Source of the DNA: Actinomadura parmotrematis
Lineage (GTDB): Bacteria; Actinomycetota; Actinomycetes; Streptosporangiales; Streptosporangiaceae
NCBI RefSeq assembly: GCF_019458805.1
Contig: NZ_JAIBOA010000033.1
Coordinates: forward strand, 16,044-80,043
Length of the DNA: 64,000 bases
Direction: 5' to 3'
Shown: positions 15,492 to 23,370 of the stretch, one piece after another
Position numbering within the stretch: the stretch's first letter is position 1
How the letters are laid out: each line of letters starts with the position of its first letter
Made by a program: the position numbers and the translations under genes
The notes under the pieces: model-generated
Database searches by the model: none
The model's input: the letters and a program-made list of their open reading frames with translations, nothing else
Told to the model about the DNA's origin: nothing

Positions 15492-16364
15492 TCACTTCCA
15501 GGTGCGGTCGAGGAAGTCGGCGATCAGCGGGGCGATCTCCGGTAGGTGGGTTTCCAGGGCGAAGTGCCCGGTGTCGAGAAGGTGGAGTTCGGCGCGGGGC
15601 AGATCCCGGAGATAGGCGTGGGCTCCGGGCGCGGTGAAGAAGGGATCGCCGGCTCCCCAGACGATCAGGGCGGGCGGCGTGTGCCGGCGCAGCCACGCCT
15701 GCCAGCGGTCGTAGCTCTCGATGTTCGTGCGGTAGTCGGAGAAGAGCGCCAGCTGGGCCGCCTTGCGCCCTGGCCGGTCCAGGAAGTGCTGGTCGAGGAT
15801 CCAGCCGTCCGGGGCGATGAGCTCGGGGTCGGTGACGCCGGCCTCGTACTGGTGGCGGGTGCCGGACAGGGTGAGCAGGTCGCCGAGCGCCGCCTCGGCG
15901 CCAGGGTGCCGGTAGTCGGCGAGGAGCGCGTCGCGGGCCGCGTCCGACAGCCCGTCCTCGTAGACGTTGCCGTTCTGCACGACGAGGCCCGCGATCGACT
16001 CGGGGCGGCGTTCGGCGAGACGGAAGCCGACCGGTGCCCCGAAGTCGAACACGTACATCACGAACCGGTCGAGGCCGAGCCGCCGGACGAACCCCTCGGT
16101 GATGCCGGCGAGCCGGTCGAACGAGTACGTGAAGCCGCCCGGGACCTCGGTGCGGCCGAAGCCCGGGTAGTCCGGCGCGATCAGCCGGTAGCGGGAGCCC
16201 AGCACGTCGATGAGGCGGCGGAACTGGTGCGACCCGGACGGGAAACCGTGCAGGAGCAGCAGCACGGGAGCGCCGGCCCGGTCGGGCAGGGACTCGCGGT
16301 AGAAGACATCGACCCCGTCGACCTCCACGTGGCGGTGGACGGTGCGAGCGACTGAAGCAGGCAC
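15492..16364 (-). CDS. Alpha/beta hydrolase with Asp nucleophile (epoxide hydrolase / haloalkane dehalogenase-like)
   Basis: The protein has 290 residues. The oxyanion segment is LLLLHGFPSG, and the nucleophile elbow reads VFDFGAPVG with Asp107 in place of Ser, as in epoxide hydrolases, haloalkane and haloacetate dehalogenases. The acid residue is in VWGAGDPFF and the catalytic His in DTGHFALE. It therefore cleaves epoxide, C-halogen or similar bonds by an ester intermediate; the substrate cannot be read from sequence. The GTG start at 16364 is preceded by AAGGA at 7 bases. It is divergent from the CGNR regulator with a large perfect inverted repeat between them. Confidence 0.88.
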   Translation of the reverse strand: MPASVARTVHRHVEVDGVDVFYRESLPDRAGAPVLLLLHGFPSGSHQFRRLIDVLGSRYRLIAPDYPGFGRTEVPGGFTYSFDRLAGITEGFVRRLGLDRFVMYVFDFGAPVGFRLAERRPESIAGLVVQNGNVYEDGLSDAARDALLADYRHPGAEAALGDLLTLSGTRHQYEAGVTDPELIAPDGWILDQHFLDRPGRKAAQLALFSDYRTNIESYDRWQAWLRRHTPPALIVWGAGDPFFTAPGAHAYLRDLPRAELHLLDTGHFALETHLPEIAPLIADFLDRTWK

Positions 16365-16388
16365 GTCTAATTCCTTCGTTGTCGATGG

Positions 16389-16416
16389 ATACGTTAGCAC
16401 CCTCAGGCTAACGTAT
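16389..16416. promoter_or_regulatory. 28-bp inverted repeat, candidate CGNR-protein operator
   Basis: ATACGTTAGC (16389-16398) and GCTAACGTAT (16407-16416) are perfect inverted arms of 10 bases around an 8-base spacer. It is the only strong symmetry in the 78-base gap between the divergent hydrolase and CGNR genes, lying 25 bases upstream of one start and 26 of the other, so it probably governs both. Confidence 0.75.
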
Positions 16417-16442
16417 TGGAGGCTGGATGTAGAGTTAGTCGC

Positions 16443-17000
16443 ATGAGTGCGCTCGTGCCCCTGACCGGAGAACCGCTGGCCTTGGACCTGGTCAACACCC
16501 GCCCAGCCAACGGCGACCTGCTCGCCACCCCCGGCGACCTGTGCGCCTGGTGGGCCCTCCAGGCCGGTCGCCTCCCGGACGCAGCGCCCGAGCAGGTCAC
16601 GGCCGCGGATCTGGCCGCCGTCCAGGCCGTGCGCGAACACACCGCCCGCGCCCTCGCCCGCGCACGCCGGGGCGAGCAGCCCGCAGCCGCCGACCTGGCG
16701 GGCATCAACCAGGCGCAGAGCGCCGCACCCGCGATCAGCGAGCTGGCGTGGGACGGATCCGCGGTGACCGCCACGCGCAGACGCGACGGGTCGCCGGGCC
16801 GGCGCCTGGCCGCCTGGCTCGCGGAGGACGCCGCCGGGCTCCTGGCCGATCCAGCGGTCACCAAGATCCGGGAGTGCGAGGCGCACGACTGCGTACTGCT
16901 CTTCCTGCCCGCCCACCCTCGCCGCCGCTGGTGCTCGGCCGCCCGCTGCGGCAACCGCGTACGCGTCGCCCGTCACTACCAACGGCACAGGGCCGGATAG
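16443..17000 (+). CDS. CGNR zinc-finger (ABATE domain) putative transcriptional regulator
   Basis: The 185-residue protein starts with the ABATE pattern LTGEPLALDLVNTRPANGDLL. It ends with the CGNR finger: CEAHDCVLLFL, then RRRWCSAARCGNRVRVARHY, i.e. paired cysteines (CxxxxC and CxxxxC) around the CGN-R signature. Family members are presumed stress or ligand-responsive DNA-binding proteins; the N-terminal domain is thought to bind a ligand. It is divergent from the Asp-type hydrolase and shares the 28-bp inverted repeat with it. A strong terminator follows at 17135. Confidence 0.9.
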   Translation: MSALVPLTGEPLALDLVNTRPANGDLLATPGDLCAWWALQAGRLPDAAPEQVTAADLAAVQAVREHTARALARARRGEQPAAADLAGINQAQSAAPAISELAWDGSAVTATRRRDGSPGRRLAAWLAEDAAGLLADPAVTKIRECEAHDCVLLFLPAHPRRRWCSAARCGNRVRVARHYQRHRAG

Positions 17001-17134
17001 CCCCACCGCCCCTCCCGTGAGTGCGCCTTACCAGGGCCACCGGATCACGGCAGGAGAGGCCTGAACCTCACCCGGCGGCCGCCGGTGAGGGACGCCTCGC
17101 GCGTTCGCTGGAAGGCACTGGCACCTGCGACACG

Positions 17135-17172
17135 ACGGCCTCTCACCCGGCTCGGTGCCGGTGAGAGGCCGT
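17135..17172. terminator. 13-bp stem hairpin terminator
   Basis: ACGGCCTCTCACC (17135-17147) pairs perfectly with GGTGAGAGGCCGT (17160-17172). It lies between the CGNR gene and the convergent VOC remnant and can serve both directions. Confidence 0.8.
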
Positions 17173-17191
17173 TGTGCCGGATCTCCGCGTT

Positions 17192-17464
17192 CTAGGCGAA
17201 CTGGATGATCTGCAGGTAGGTGCCATCGGGGTCGGCGAACGTTCCGAAGCGGCCAGAAGAACGATCTTCGGGGGGAACGAGCCAGTCCACCCCGGCCGTG
17301 CGCAACCGCGCCTCGACGGCGTCGAAGTCGTCGACGTGGAAGTTGAGGATCATCCGGCCCGGCTCGCCGTTCTCGGCCTCGACGTCGTCGCGCTGCCGGA
17401 CGACCAGCAGGACGCCGCCGAGATCGATCGGCCCATCTCCCTCGACGGCGGCACCTGGGACGTC
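17192..17464 (-). pseudogene. 5'-truncated VOC/glyoxalase-family gene
   Basis: On the minus strand a frame ending in TAG at 17192 reads GVLLVVRQRDDVEAENGEPG, then RMILNFHVDDFDAVEARLRT, AGVDWLVPPEDRSSGRFGTF and ADPDGTYLQIIQFA. This is a normal C-terminal half of a vicinal-oxygen-chelate protein, with a metal Glu/His pattern disrupted only by the loss of the rest. Upstream of about 17464 the frame turns into unrelated sequence and no N-terminal VOC half is found in any frame before the next gene at 17568. The gene appears to be a remnant. Confidence 0.7.
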
Positions 17465-17567
17465 GACGACAGCGCGGGGATCGTCGGCAGCCTGGGAGCG
17501 TTGCGCGGGCGGCCGGCGGGACGGTCGCCGCGGATTCGGTAAGCGGCAGGTCGTCGGCGGCGACGTG

Positions 17568-17858
17568 TCAGCGGTTCGGCCCGCCGGCGCGGTCGCTCGT
17601 CCGCCGGCCGGCGGCGAAGGCGCGGAGGACGGCGGTGGTCCTGCGGTCGGCCCTGAGGAGGGCCGGGACGAGGACGTAGACGGCGGCGGGGACGACGATC
17701 GCGGTCATGACCAGGGTGCGCAGCACCAGCGGCAGGTGGGCGGTGGCGGGTCCGAGGAGCAGGAAGGCCACGGTGATCGTCGGGTAGACGGCCAGCCAGG
17801 TGAGCAGGGCGCGGCGGTGGACGGACGGGGTCGCGGTCGGGGCGGTCGGCACGGTCAT
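17568..17858 (-). CDS. Small two-helix membrane protein
   Basis: The 96-residue protein has two hydrophobic helices: LLTWLAVYPTITVAFLLLGP and LPLVLRTLVMTAIVVPAAVYVLVP. The tail is basic (RADRRTTAVLRAFAAGRRTS). The pattern LLTWLAVYPTITVAF then LPLVLRTLV then VVPAAVYVLVPAL is common to short actinobacterial proteins encoded beside TetR regulators, with no known function. The ATG has AAGGA five bases upstream. It is divergent from the TetR gene and downstream of two identical operators. Confidence 0.82.
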   Translation of the reverse strand: MTVPTAPTATPSVHRRALLTWLAVYPTITVAFLLLGPATAHLPLVLRTLVMTAIVVPAAVYVLVPALLRADRRTTAVLRAFAAGRRTSDRAGGPNR

Positions 17859-17893
17859 GGGGATCCTTCCGGGACGCGGCCGGAGGTCCCATC

Positions 17894-17953
17894 TCCAACC
17901 GAATGGTTGGAGTCTGGCACGGCCGCGCCCACATGTCCAACCATCCGGTTGGA
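17894..17953. promoter_or_regulatory. Two TetR-type operators TCCAACC-N4-GGTTGGA, 42 bp apart
   Basis: Site 1 (17894-17911) and site 2 (17936-17953) have identical perfect 7-base arms around GAAT and ATCC. Their centres are 42 bp apart, about four helical turns, so dimers would bind the same face. Both lie between the small membrane protein and the TetR gene. Confidence 0.82.
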
Positions 17954-17972
17954 ATTGCGCTACCGTGGGGGC

Positions 17973-18581
17973 ATGGCCTGGGACACCGCACGCACCAAGC
18001 AGCTCCTCCTCGACGCCGCCGTCGAGGAGTTCGCCGAGCACGGGCCCGAGGGCGCCCGCGTCGCCCGCGTCGCGGCGCGAGCGGGGGTGAACAAGGAGCG
18101 GATCTACCAGTACTTCGGCGGCAAGGACCGGCTGTTCGGGGCGGTGCTGGCCGCCGAGCTGGCCGGGCTCGCCGCCGCGGTCCCGCTGTCGGCCGAGCAG
18201 GCCGGGGACCTCGGCGACTACGCCGGCCGCGTCCACGACTACCACCTCGCCCACCCGCACTTCTCCCGGCTGCTGGCATGGGAGGGCCTGCAGCACGGCG
18301 CGCAGGGGGACGGCGGCGCCGTCGCGGCGGAGGCCGAGCGGGCCGCGCACTACGCCGAGAAGGTCCGCGCGGTCGCCGCCGCCCAGGACGCCGGCGCCCT
18401 GACCCGCGACGCCGACGCCGCCCGCCTGACGTACGCCGTCATCGCCCTCGTCAACGCTTGGTTCATGCTGCCCCAGGTCGCCCGCCTGCTCCTGTCCGCG
18501 GTCCCGGATCCGCGCCCGGCCGGCGACCGCGACGCCCTGGTCCTGCTGGTCCGGCGGCTGACCTCGAACGGAACGGGTTGA
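17973..18581 (+). CDS. TetR/AcrR-family transcriptional regulator
   Basis: The N-terminus of this 202-residue protein is a typical TetR HTH: RTKQLLLDAAVEEFAEHGPE, then ARVARVAARAGVNKERIYQY, then FGGKDRLFGAVLA. The C-terminal ligand domain contains a TetR-C pattern (YHLAHPHFSRLLAWEGLQ). The ATG follows GTGGGGG. Twin operators lie 20-80 bases upstream, shared with the divergent small membrane protein, so repression of both is likely. The inducer is unknown. Confidence 0.92.
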   Translation: MAWDTARTKQLLLDAAVEEFAEHGPEGARVARVAARAGVNKERIYQYFGGKDRLFGAVLAAELAGLAAAVPLSAEQAGDLGDYAGRVHDYHLAHPHFSRLLAWEGLQHGAQGDGGAVAAEAERAAHYAEKVRAVAAAQDAGALTRDADAARLTYAVIALVNAWFMLPQVARLLLSAVPDPRPAGDRDALVLLVRRLTSNGTG

Positions 18582-18677
18582 TCGGCGGCCGGCGAGGGAG
18601 CGGACGCCCGGGGCGAGCAGCCGCGTGAACCGGATCGACCCTTTCGTCATGGTTCGGCGGGGTTCTAGCCTGCCGGG

Positions 18678-19169
18678 ATGGACAGTGATCGGTTCGTGGC
18701 CGGGTTCGACTACCCGATGTTCGTGGTGACCGCCGTCGACGACGGGACGGGGGCGCGGGCCGGGTGCCTGGTCGGGTTCGCGACGCAGAGCAGCATCGAG
18801 CCGTTCCGGTTCCTGGTGTGCCTGTCCCGGCGCAACCGCACGTTCCGGGTGGCGGAGGGGGCGTCGGTGCTGGCGGTGCACGTGCTGGGGCGGGACGAGG
18901 GGCAGCTCGAACTGGCGGCCCTGTTCGGGGAGCGGACCGGGGACGACGTCGACAAGTTCGCGCGGTGCTCGTGGCGGCCGGGCCCCGGCGGGGTGCCGCT
19001 GCTGACGGACGCGCGGCGGTGCCTGGTGGGACGGATCCTGGAGCGGGTCGAGCTCGGGGACCATGCCGGGTTCCTGCTGGAGCCGATCGAGGTGACGGCC
19101 GACGACGAGAGTGCGCCGCTGTCCTTCCGCACGCTGCCCGACCTGGAGCCGGGCCACCAGGCCGGCTGA
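18678..19169 (+). CDS. Flavin reductase-like domain protein
   Basis: The 163-residue protein is of the flavin reductase/FMN-binding split-barrel type: YPMFVVTAVDDGTGARAGCL, VGFATQSSIEPFRFLVCLSR then NRTFRVAEGASVLAVHVLGR. This is the usual pattern of short NAD(P)H:FMN oxidoreductases that supply FMNH2 to monooxygenases. Its partner enzyme is not evident beside it; the luciferase-like protein at 2394 is distant. A perfect terminator follows at 19202. It appears to be monocistronic. Confidence 0.85.
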   Translation: MDSDRFVAGFDYPMFVVTAVDDGTGARAGCLVGFATQSSIEPFRFLVCLSRRNRTFRVAEGASVLAVHVLGRDEGQLELAALFGERTGDDVDKFARCSWRPGPGGVPLLTDARRCLVGRILERVELGDHAGFLLEPIEVTADDESAPLSFRTLPDLEPGHQAG

Positions 19170-19201
19170 CGCGGCCCGGGTCGATCCGATGCGCACGTGA
19201 A

Positions 19202-19232
19202 GGCGCGCCGGACCCGGCGGGTCCGGCGCGCC
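19202..19232. terminator. 14-bp stem hairpin terminator
   Basis: GGCGCGCCGGACCC (19202-19215) and GGGTCCGGCGCGCC (19219-19232) are perfectly complementary with a 3-base loop. They lie between the convergent flavin reductase and secreted-protein genes. Confidence 0.8.
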
Positions 19233-19272
19233 GCGCTGCGTCCGCGCCTGGTTTCAGGGTCGCCGGGCGCCG

Positions 19273-19590
19273 CTACTTCGGTGCGGCGGAGGGCGGCTGG
19301 GAAGAGGAGCCCTGCACGCACACCGGCACGTAGCCGGGGGCGGGCTTGGCGGGCGGCTGGCTGGGCGCGGGCGCGGCGGCGACCCGCTGGCCCCCCGGAA
19401 GCTGGATGCAGGTCACGGTGACCTGGGGCGCGGAGGCGTCCGGGGACGGGGCCGCCGCCGGACGCGCCGCCGGCGCCGGGGCCTGGTTCTGGGGGTTCTC
19501 GGCCGCCGAGGCCATCGACAGCCCGGCGGAGATCAGGGCGAGGCCGGCGAGGACGCCGGTGCCGGCGGTGGCGAGGAGACGTTTGCTCAT
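19273..19590 (-). CDS. Small secreted proline/alanine-rich protein
   Basis: The 105-residue protein has a signal peptide (KRLLATAGTGVLAGLALISA, cleavage expected near MASAAENP). The mature part is dominated by Ala/Pro/Gln/Ser. It contains two short conserved-looking pieces, VTVTCIQLPGGQRVAAAP and GYVPVCVQGSSS, each with one cysteine, which may pair. Nothing indicates an enzyme; it is a cell-wall or extracellular protein of unknown role. Confidence 0.75.
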   Translation of the reverse strand: MSKRLLATAGTGVLAGLALISAGLSMASAAENPQNQAPAPAARPAAAPSPDASAPQVTVTCIQLPGGQRVAAAPAPSQPPAKPAPGYVPVCVQGSSSQPPSAAPK

Positions 19591-19720
19591 GCTGCTCCCA
19601 TTCAGGGGGTCTGCTGCCGCAGACGTGCGGATGGCGAGAACGCGTCGCTACGCACCGATACCCGCAATCACTCATGGTAATCGAATGGATACGTTGCGGC
19701 AGAAAACCCAGGTGGGGGCG

Positions 19721-22000
19721 TCAGCGGGTGCAGGTGCCTCCGGCTCGGGCGAGGGGGGCGGTGAGGGGGAGGTTCGCGGAGGAGTCGCCGACGTGGACGC
19801 GGTAGCAGCCGGGCGCGGTGGTCCAGGCGCCGTTCTTCCAGACGGCGAAGGCGCGGGCGTCGAGGCGGACGGTGACGGTCGCGGTCTGGCCGGGCTCGAG
19901 GGTGGTCCTGTCGAAGCCCTTGAGCTGCAAGGGCGGTTCGCCGGTCGAGGCGGGGAATCGCAGGTAGACCTGGGTGACGTCGGCGCCGGTGCGGCGGCCG
20001 GTGTTGGTGACCTTGGCGGTGACGGTGGCGCCGCCGCCCGCGGCGGGGGTCACGCGCAGGTCGGAGTGGGCGAAGCGGGTGTAGGACAGGCCGTAGCCGA
20101 ACGGGAAGAGCGGCTGGATGTTCCTGGCCTGGTACCAGCGGTAGCCGATGAGCAGCTTCTCGCTGTAGGTGGAGTGGGGGACGCCGGCGGCGTCGGTCAC
20201 GCCGGGGTACTGCGCCTTGGTGCGCAGCGGGCCGTCGGCGAGCTTCCTGGGGAAGGTGACGGGCAGCTTGCCGGAGAAGTCGGCGTCGCCGAACAGCAGG
20301 GCGGCGATGGCGTCGCCGTCGACCTGGCCGGGGTACCAGTTCTCCACGACCGAGCGGACGGAGCCGAGCCAGGGCATCTCCAGCGGCCCGCCGTTCTGCA
20401 GCACCACGACGGTGTTGGGGTTGGCCTTGGCGACCGCGCTGACCAGGGCGTCCTGGTCGCCGGGGATGCGGAGGCACTGCGAGAAGTTGGGGACGGGGAC
20501 GGCCGCCAGGAAGGGGTTGCACACGGCCTGGTGCGGTTTCAGGTCGGCGCGGTCGTTGCCCTCGGTCTCGGCGTTGTGGACGAAGACGATCGCGACGTCG
20601 GCGTCCCTGGCCCGCGCGGCGGCGAGCGCCGGGAGGGCGCCGCCGTCGTAGACGACCTTCGCGCCGCCGCGGGCGGCCCGGTCGCGCAGGGCGTCGAGCG
20701 GGGCGGTGACGCCGGGCTGGAGGCCGAAGGTCGGCACGTGGTTGCTGCCGAAGCCCTGCGAGGCGAGCCGCGCGCCCGTCCTGGACGCGGGCAGCCCGAT
20801 GACCGCGATCCTCCTGGCGGACGGGGCCAGCGGCAGCAGGCCGCCGGAGTTCTTCAGCAGGACCGAGCCCTCGCGGGCGATCCGCCCGGCCATGGCGAGG
20901 CTCGCGGGCGTGGTGGCGGTCCGGGCGTCCGCGACGGAGCCGGGGACGGGCGGGTGCTCGAACAGCCCGAGGCGGAACATGGGCGTCGCGATGCGGCGGA
21001 CCATGTCGTCCAGGCGCGACCGCGGGACCGTCCCGGCGGTGACGGCGGCCTTGAGCTTGGCGCCCCACGCGGCGGGCTGGAGCTGGGAGACGCCGAAGTA
21101 GCCGTCGCCCGCCATCTCCATGTCGAGCCCGGCGTTGGCGGACGGCGCGGTGGAGTGGGTGGCGCCCCAGTCGCTCATGACGAACCCGTCGAAGCCCAGC
21201 TCGTCCTTGAGCAGGTCGTGCAGGAGCGGCTTGTTCTCGCAGGCGTGGACCGAGGCGACGCGGTTGTAGGAGCACATCACCGAGCCGGCGCCGGCGTCCA
21301 GGGCGTCCTGGAAGGGCGGCAGGTAGATCTCGCGGAGGGTGCGCTCGTCCACCTCGGAGGAGCTGGTGTTGCGGTCGTACTCCTGCTCGTTGAGCAGGAA
21401 GTGCTTGGCGGTGGCGATGACCGGCCGGCTCTGGATGCCGCGGACGAGCCCGGCGGCCATCCGCCCGGTGAGGTAGGGGTCCTCGCCGGCGTACTCCAGG
21501 TTGCGGCCCGACCGCGGGTTGCGCGCCATGTTCATGCCGGGGCCGAGGACGACGTTGACGCCCTTGCGCATCGCCTCGTCGGCCAGCACGCCGCCGTAGG
21601 CCCGGATCAGGGCGGGATCCCAGGTGGCGCCTTGGGCGATGCCCTGCGGGAACGCGGTGGTGCCCTTCTGCTGGAACCCGATGCCGCCGGAGCTGTCGTT
21701 CAGCACCAGGTCGGGGACGCAGAGGGCCGGGTTGCCGGGGATGACGCCGGACGCGCCGCGGTTGGGGCTCGCGGGGTTGTAGAGGCCGATGCCGGTGACC
21801 ATGCGGATCTCGTCGTCGAGGGTCATCGCGGCCACGAGCCGGCGGGCGCGGGACTCGGGCGTCCCGCCGCTCGTCCAGGGGCACCGCGCGGCGGACGCGG
21901 CGGCCTGCGGGGCGGGGACGGTGACGGTGGCGGCCGCCGCCGCGGCGGCGAGCGCCAGGGCGAGGGATCGGCGGGGGCGAGGCGACGAGGGGTGGATCAT
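19721..22000 (-). CDS. Secreted glycoside hydrolase family 3 (beta-glucosidase-like)
   Basis: The 759-residue exported enzyme has an Arg-Arg-containing signal peptide (RPRRSLALALAAAAAAATV). The GH3 N-domain shows GFQQKGTTAFPQGIAQGATW, KHFLLNEQEYDRNTSSSEVD, and the nucleophile motif GFVMSDWGATHS with Asp at about residue 285. The C-domain includes KNSGGLLPLAPSARRIAVIG, and YSEKLLIGYRWYQ near the usual acid/base region. A fibronectin III-like domain ends the protein (ADVTQVYLRFPAS). The length fits three-domain beta-glucosidases. It hydrolyses terminal beta-linked sugars; the exact linkage is unknown. The ATG has GAGGAG eight bases upstream. Confidence 0.92.
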   Translation of the reverse strand: MIHPSSPRPRRSLALALAAAAAAATVTVPAPQAAASAARCPWTSGGTPESRARRLVAAMTLDDEIRMVTGIGLYNPASPNRGASGVIPGNPALCVPDLVLNDSSGGIGFQQKGTTAFPQGIAQGATWDPALIRAYGGVLADEAMRKGVNVVLGPGMNMARNPRSGRNLEYAGEDPYLTGRMAAGLVRGIQSRPVIATAKHFLLNEQEYDRNTSSSEVDERTLREIYLPPFQDALDAGAGSVMCSYNRVASVHACENKPLLHDLLKDELGFDGFVMSDWGATHSTAPSANAGLDMEMAGDGYFGVSQLQPAAWGAKLKAAVTAGTVPRSRLDDMVRRIATPMFRLGLFEHPPVPGSVADARTATTPASLAMAGRIAREGSVLLKNSGGLLPLAPSARRIAVIGLPASRTGARLASQGFGSNHVPTFGLQPGVTAPLDALRDRAARGGAKVVYDGGALPALAAARARDADVAIVFVHNAETEGNDRADLKPHQAVCNPFLAAVPVPNFSQCLRIPGDQDALVSAVAKANPNTVVVLQNGGPLEMPWLGSVRSVVENWYPGQVDGDAIAALLFGDADFSGKLPVTFPRKLADGPLRTKAQYPGVTDAAGVPHSTYSEKLLIGYRWYQARNIQPLFPFGYGLSYTRFAHSDLRVTPAAGGGATVTAKVTNTGRRTGADVTQVYLRFPASTGEPPLQLKGFDRTTLEPGQTATVTVRLDARAFAVWKNGAWTTAPGCYRVHVGDSSANLPLTAPLARAGGTCTR

Positions 22001-22114
22001 CGCGTGCTCCTCGGGAGGGCGCCGCGCGGGCGGCGGCGAGCGCAGACGGCGGATCTTACCCACCGGCGGGACCGGGACGGAAGGGCGCCCGCGCGGCGGC
22101 TTGGGGCGGGGACC

Positions 22115-23077
22115 TCACCTTCGCCCAGGATCTGCTGGACCAGGAGCTCGCCCGGATTCAGCAGGCCCCCGGGACGGGCTGACGTCCGGCCGCCCCCGAG
22201 GCCGGCACCGCCCGGGATCCGCCGGGTGGCGGGGCAGGACGGCGACGGCCAGCAGCGCCGCCGCGACGCCGCCGAGCAGCAGGGGCAGGGCGCGCCCGTG
22301 CGGCCAGGCGGGCCCGAACAGGACGCCGCCGGTGACCAGCAGGTGCACCTTGGCGACCACCGTCGCGGCGAAGCCGATGGTGACCATCCGGTGGCGCTGC
22401 AGGGCGGTCTGGAGCTGGGCGACGCCGAGGCCGGCCGCGACCACGAACAGGTAGGGGTAGACGGTGCCGGCGAGCGCGGCGGGCCCCTGGTGGAGCCGCG
22501 TCATGCCGGCCAGGGCGATCTCGGCGGTGCCGATGAGGAGCCCGGCCGTGACGCCGAGCGCCGTCCCGGCGGGCGGCCGGGCGTGCAGGCCGCCGCCGGG
22601 CCGCTCGCACGCGAGGAAGACCGCCACCGGCAGCACCAGGCAGAGCGGCACGACCAGCGCGAGCAGCGCGGGCGGCGGCGGGACCGCCGGGGGCGGGTGC
22701 CCGCCGGGGGCCGTCGCGGCGAGCATGGCGGTGCCGGCCGCGACCAGCGCGGCGGCGGTCCATTCGCGGGCGGCGAGCCGCTCGGCGAACCAGCCGACCG
22801 CGATGCCGAGCCAGACCGTCAAGGACGCCAGGAACACCGGCTGGGCCTGCGGGATCGCGAGGGTGTGCAGCGCGAGGCCCTGCAGGACGAGGCCGAGGAG
22901 GACCACGCCGGCGCCGACGAGCCAGCGCGGCTCGGCCAGCATCCGCGCGAGCAGCTCGGCGGGGCGGTCGCCGCGCAGCGGCGGCATGCGGTCGGCCGCG
23001 ACCTTGAACAGGGCGACGCCCACCCAGTAGACCCCCGACGAGGCGAAGGCCACGAACACCGCGGGCCAGACGAGCAC
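22115..23077 (-). CDS. EamA-like multi-helix membrane protein
   Basis: The protein has 320 residues and about nine or ten hydrophobic segments. The pattern of paired helices with LALHTLAIPQAQPVFLASLT and the motif VWLGIAVGWFAERL resembles the DMT/EamA superfamily of small-molecule exporters, as in actinobacterial DMT-like genes that carry QAxPV in helix 3 to 4. The C-terminal 30 residues are low-complexity. I chose GTG 23077 with GAGGAGG upstream. The gene is divergent from the mce operon and its promoter carries the same operator motif, so a link to lipid transport is possible (inference). Confidence 0.75.
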   Translation of the reverse strand: MLVWPAVFVAFASSGVYWVGVALFKVAADRMPPLRGDRPAELLARMLAEPRWLVGAGVVLLGLVLQGLALHTLAIPQAQPVFLASLTVWLGIAVGWFAERLAAREWTAAALVAAGTAMLAATAPGGHPPPAVPPPPALLALVVPLCLVLPVAVFLACERPGGGLHARPPAGTALGVTAGLLIGTAEIALAGMTRLHQGPAALAGTVYPYLFVVAAGLGVAQLQTALQRHRMVTIGFAATVVAKVHLLVTGGVLFGPAWPHGRALPLLLGGVAAALLAVAVLPRHPADPGRCRPRGRPDVSPSRGPAESGRAPGPADPGRR

Positions 23078-23130
23078 GGCCGCCTCCTCGGGTCGCCGGC
23101 GGCGGGCCGGTGGGGCGCGCCGGTGACGTG

Positions 23131-23216
23131 ACCATAGAACGCTGTTGGCCGTTCGCCAACAACTTCCCGGCAATTCGCCCCACCCTATTGGCGTTCTGCC
23201 AACAACGCCCTAGTGT
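23131..23216. promoter_or_regulatory. Divergent promoters with twin operators between EamA-like gene and mce operon
   Basis: Two matching inverted repeats are visible: TGTTGGC-N5-GCCAACA (23143-23161) and TTGGC-N5-GCCAA (23188-23202), centres 43 bp apart. Each covers a -35 element. Rightward: TTGGCG (23188-23193), 17-base spacer, TAGTGT (23211-23216). Leftward: TTGGCG (complement of 23154-23159), 17-base spacer, TATGGT (complement of 23131-23136). A repressor bound here would shut both promoters. The TetR at 32198 is the obvious candidate, by inference. Confidence 0.75.
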
Positions 23217-23370
23217 GGCGTCTGCTCGACCCGGGCCCCCGGTTCGGCGCCGCGGCCCGGCGCGCGTGCGGCCGGTGCCGCCCCGGTCCCCGGACGGCAC
23301 CGGCCGCGCGCCGCGCGACGGGAGCGAGGCGACGACCGAGGCGACGATCGAGGCGAGGGAGGTGGACGCC

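Noticed and set aside
15127..15615. Frame after the tRNA as a possible transposase or integrase remnant
   Set aside because: Only a vague likeness, no catalytic motif, no inverted repeats; part of it is the antisense of the hydrolase gene.
17350..18279. 309-residue minus-strand frame over the TetR gene
   Set aside because: It is an Arg/Pro/Ala-rich shadow of the TetR and small membrane protein region with no family pattern.
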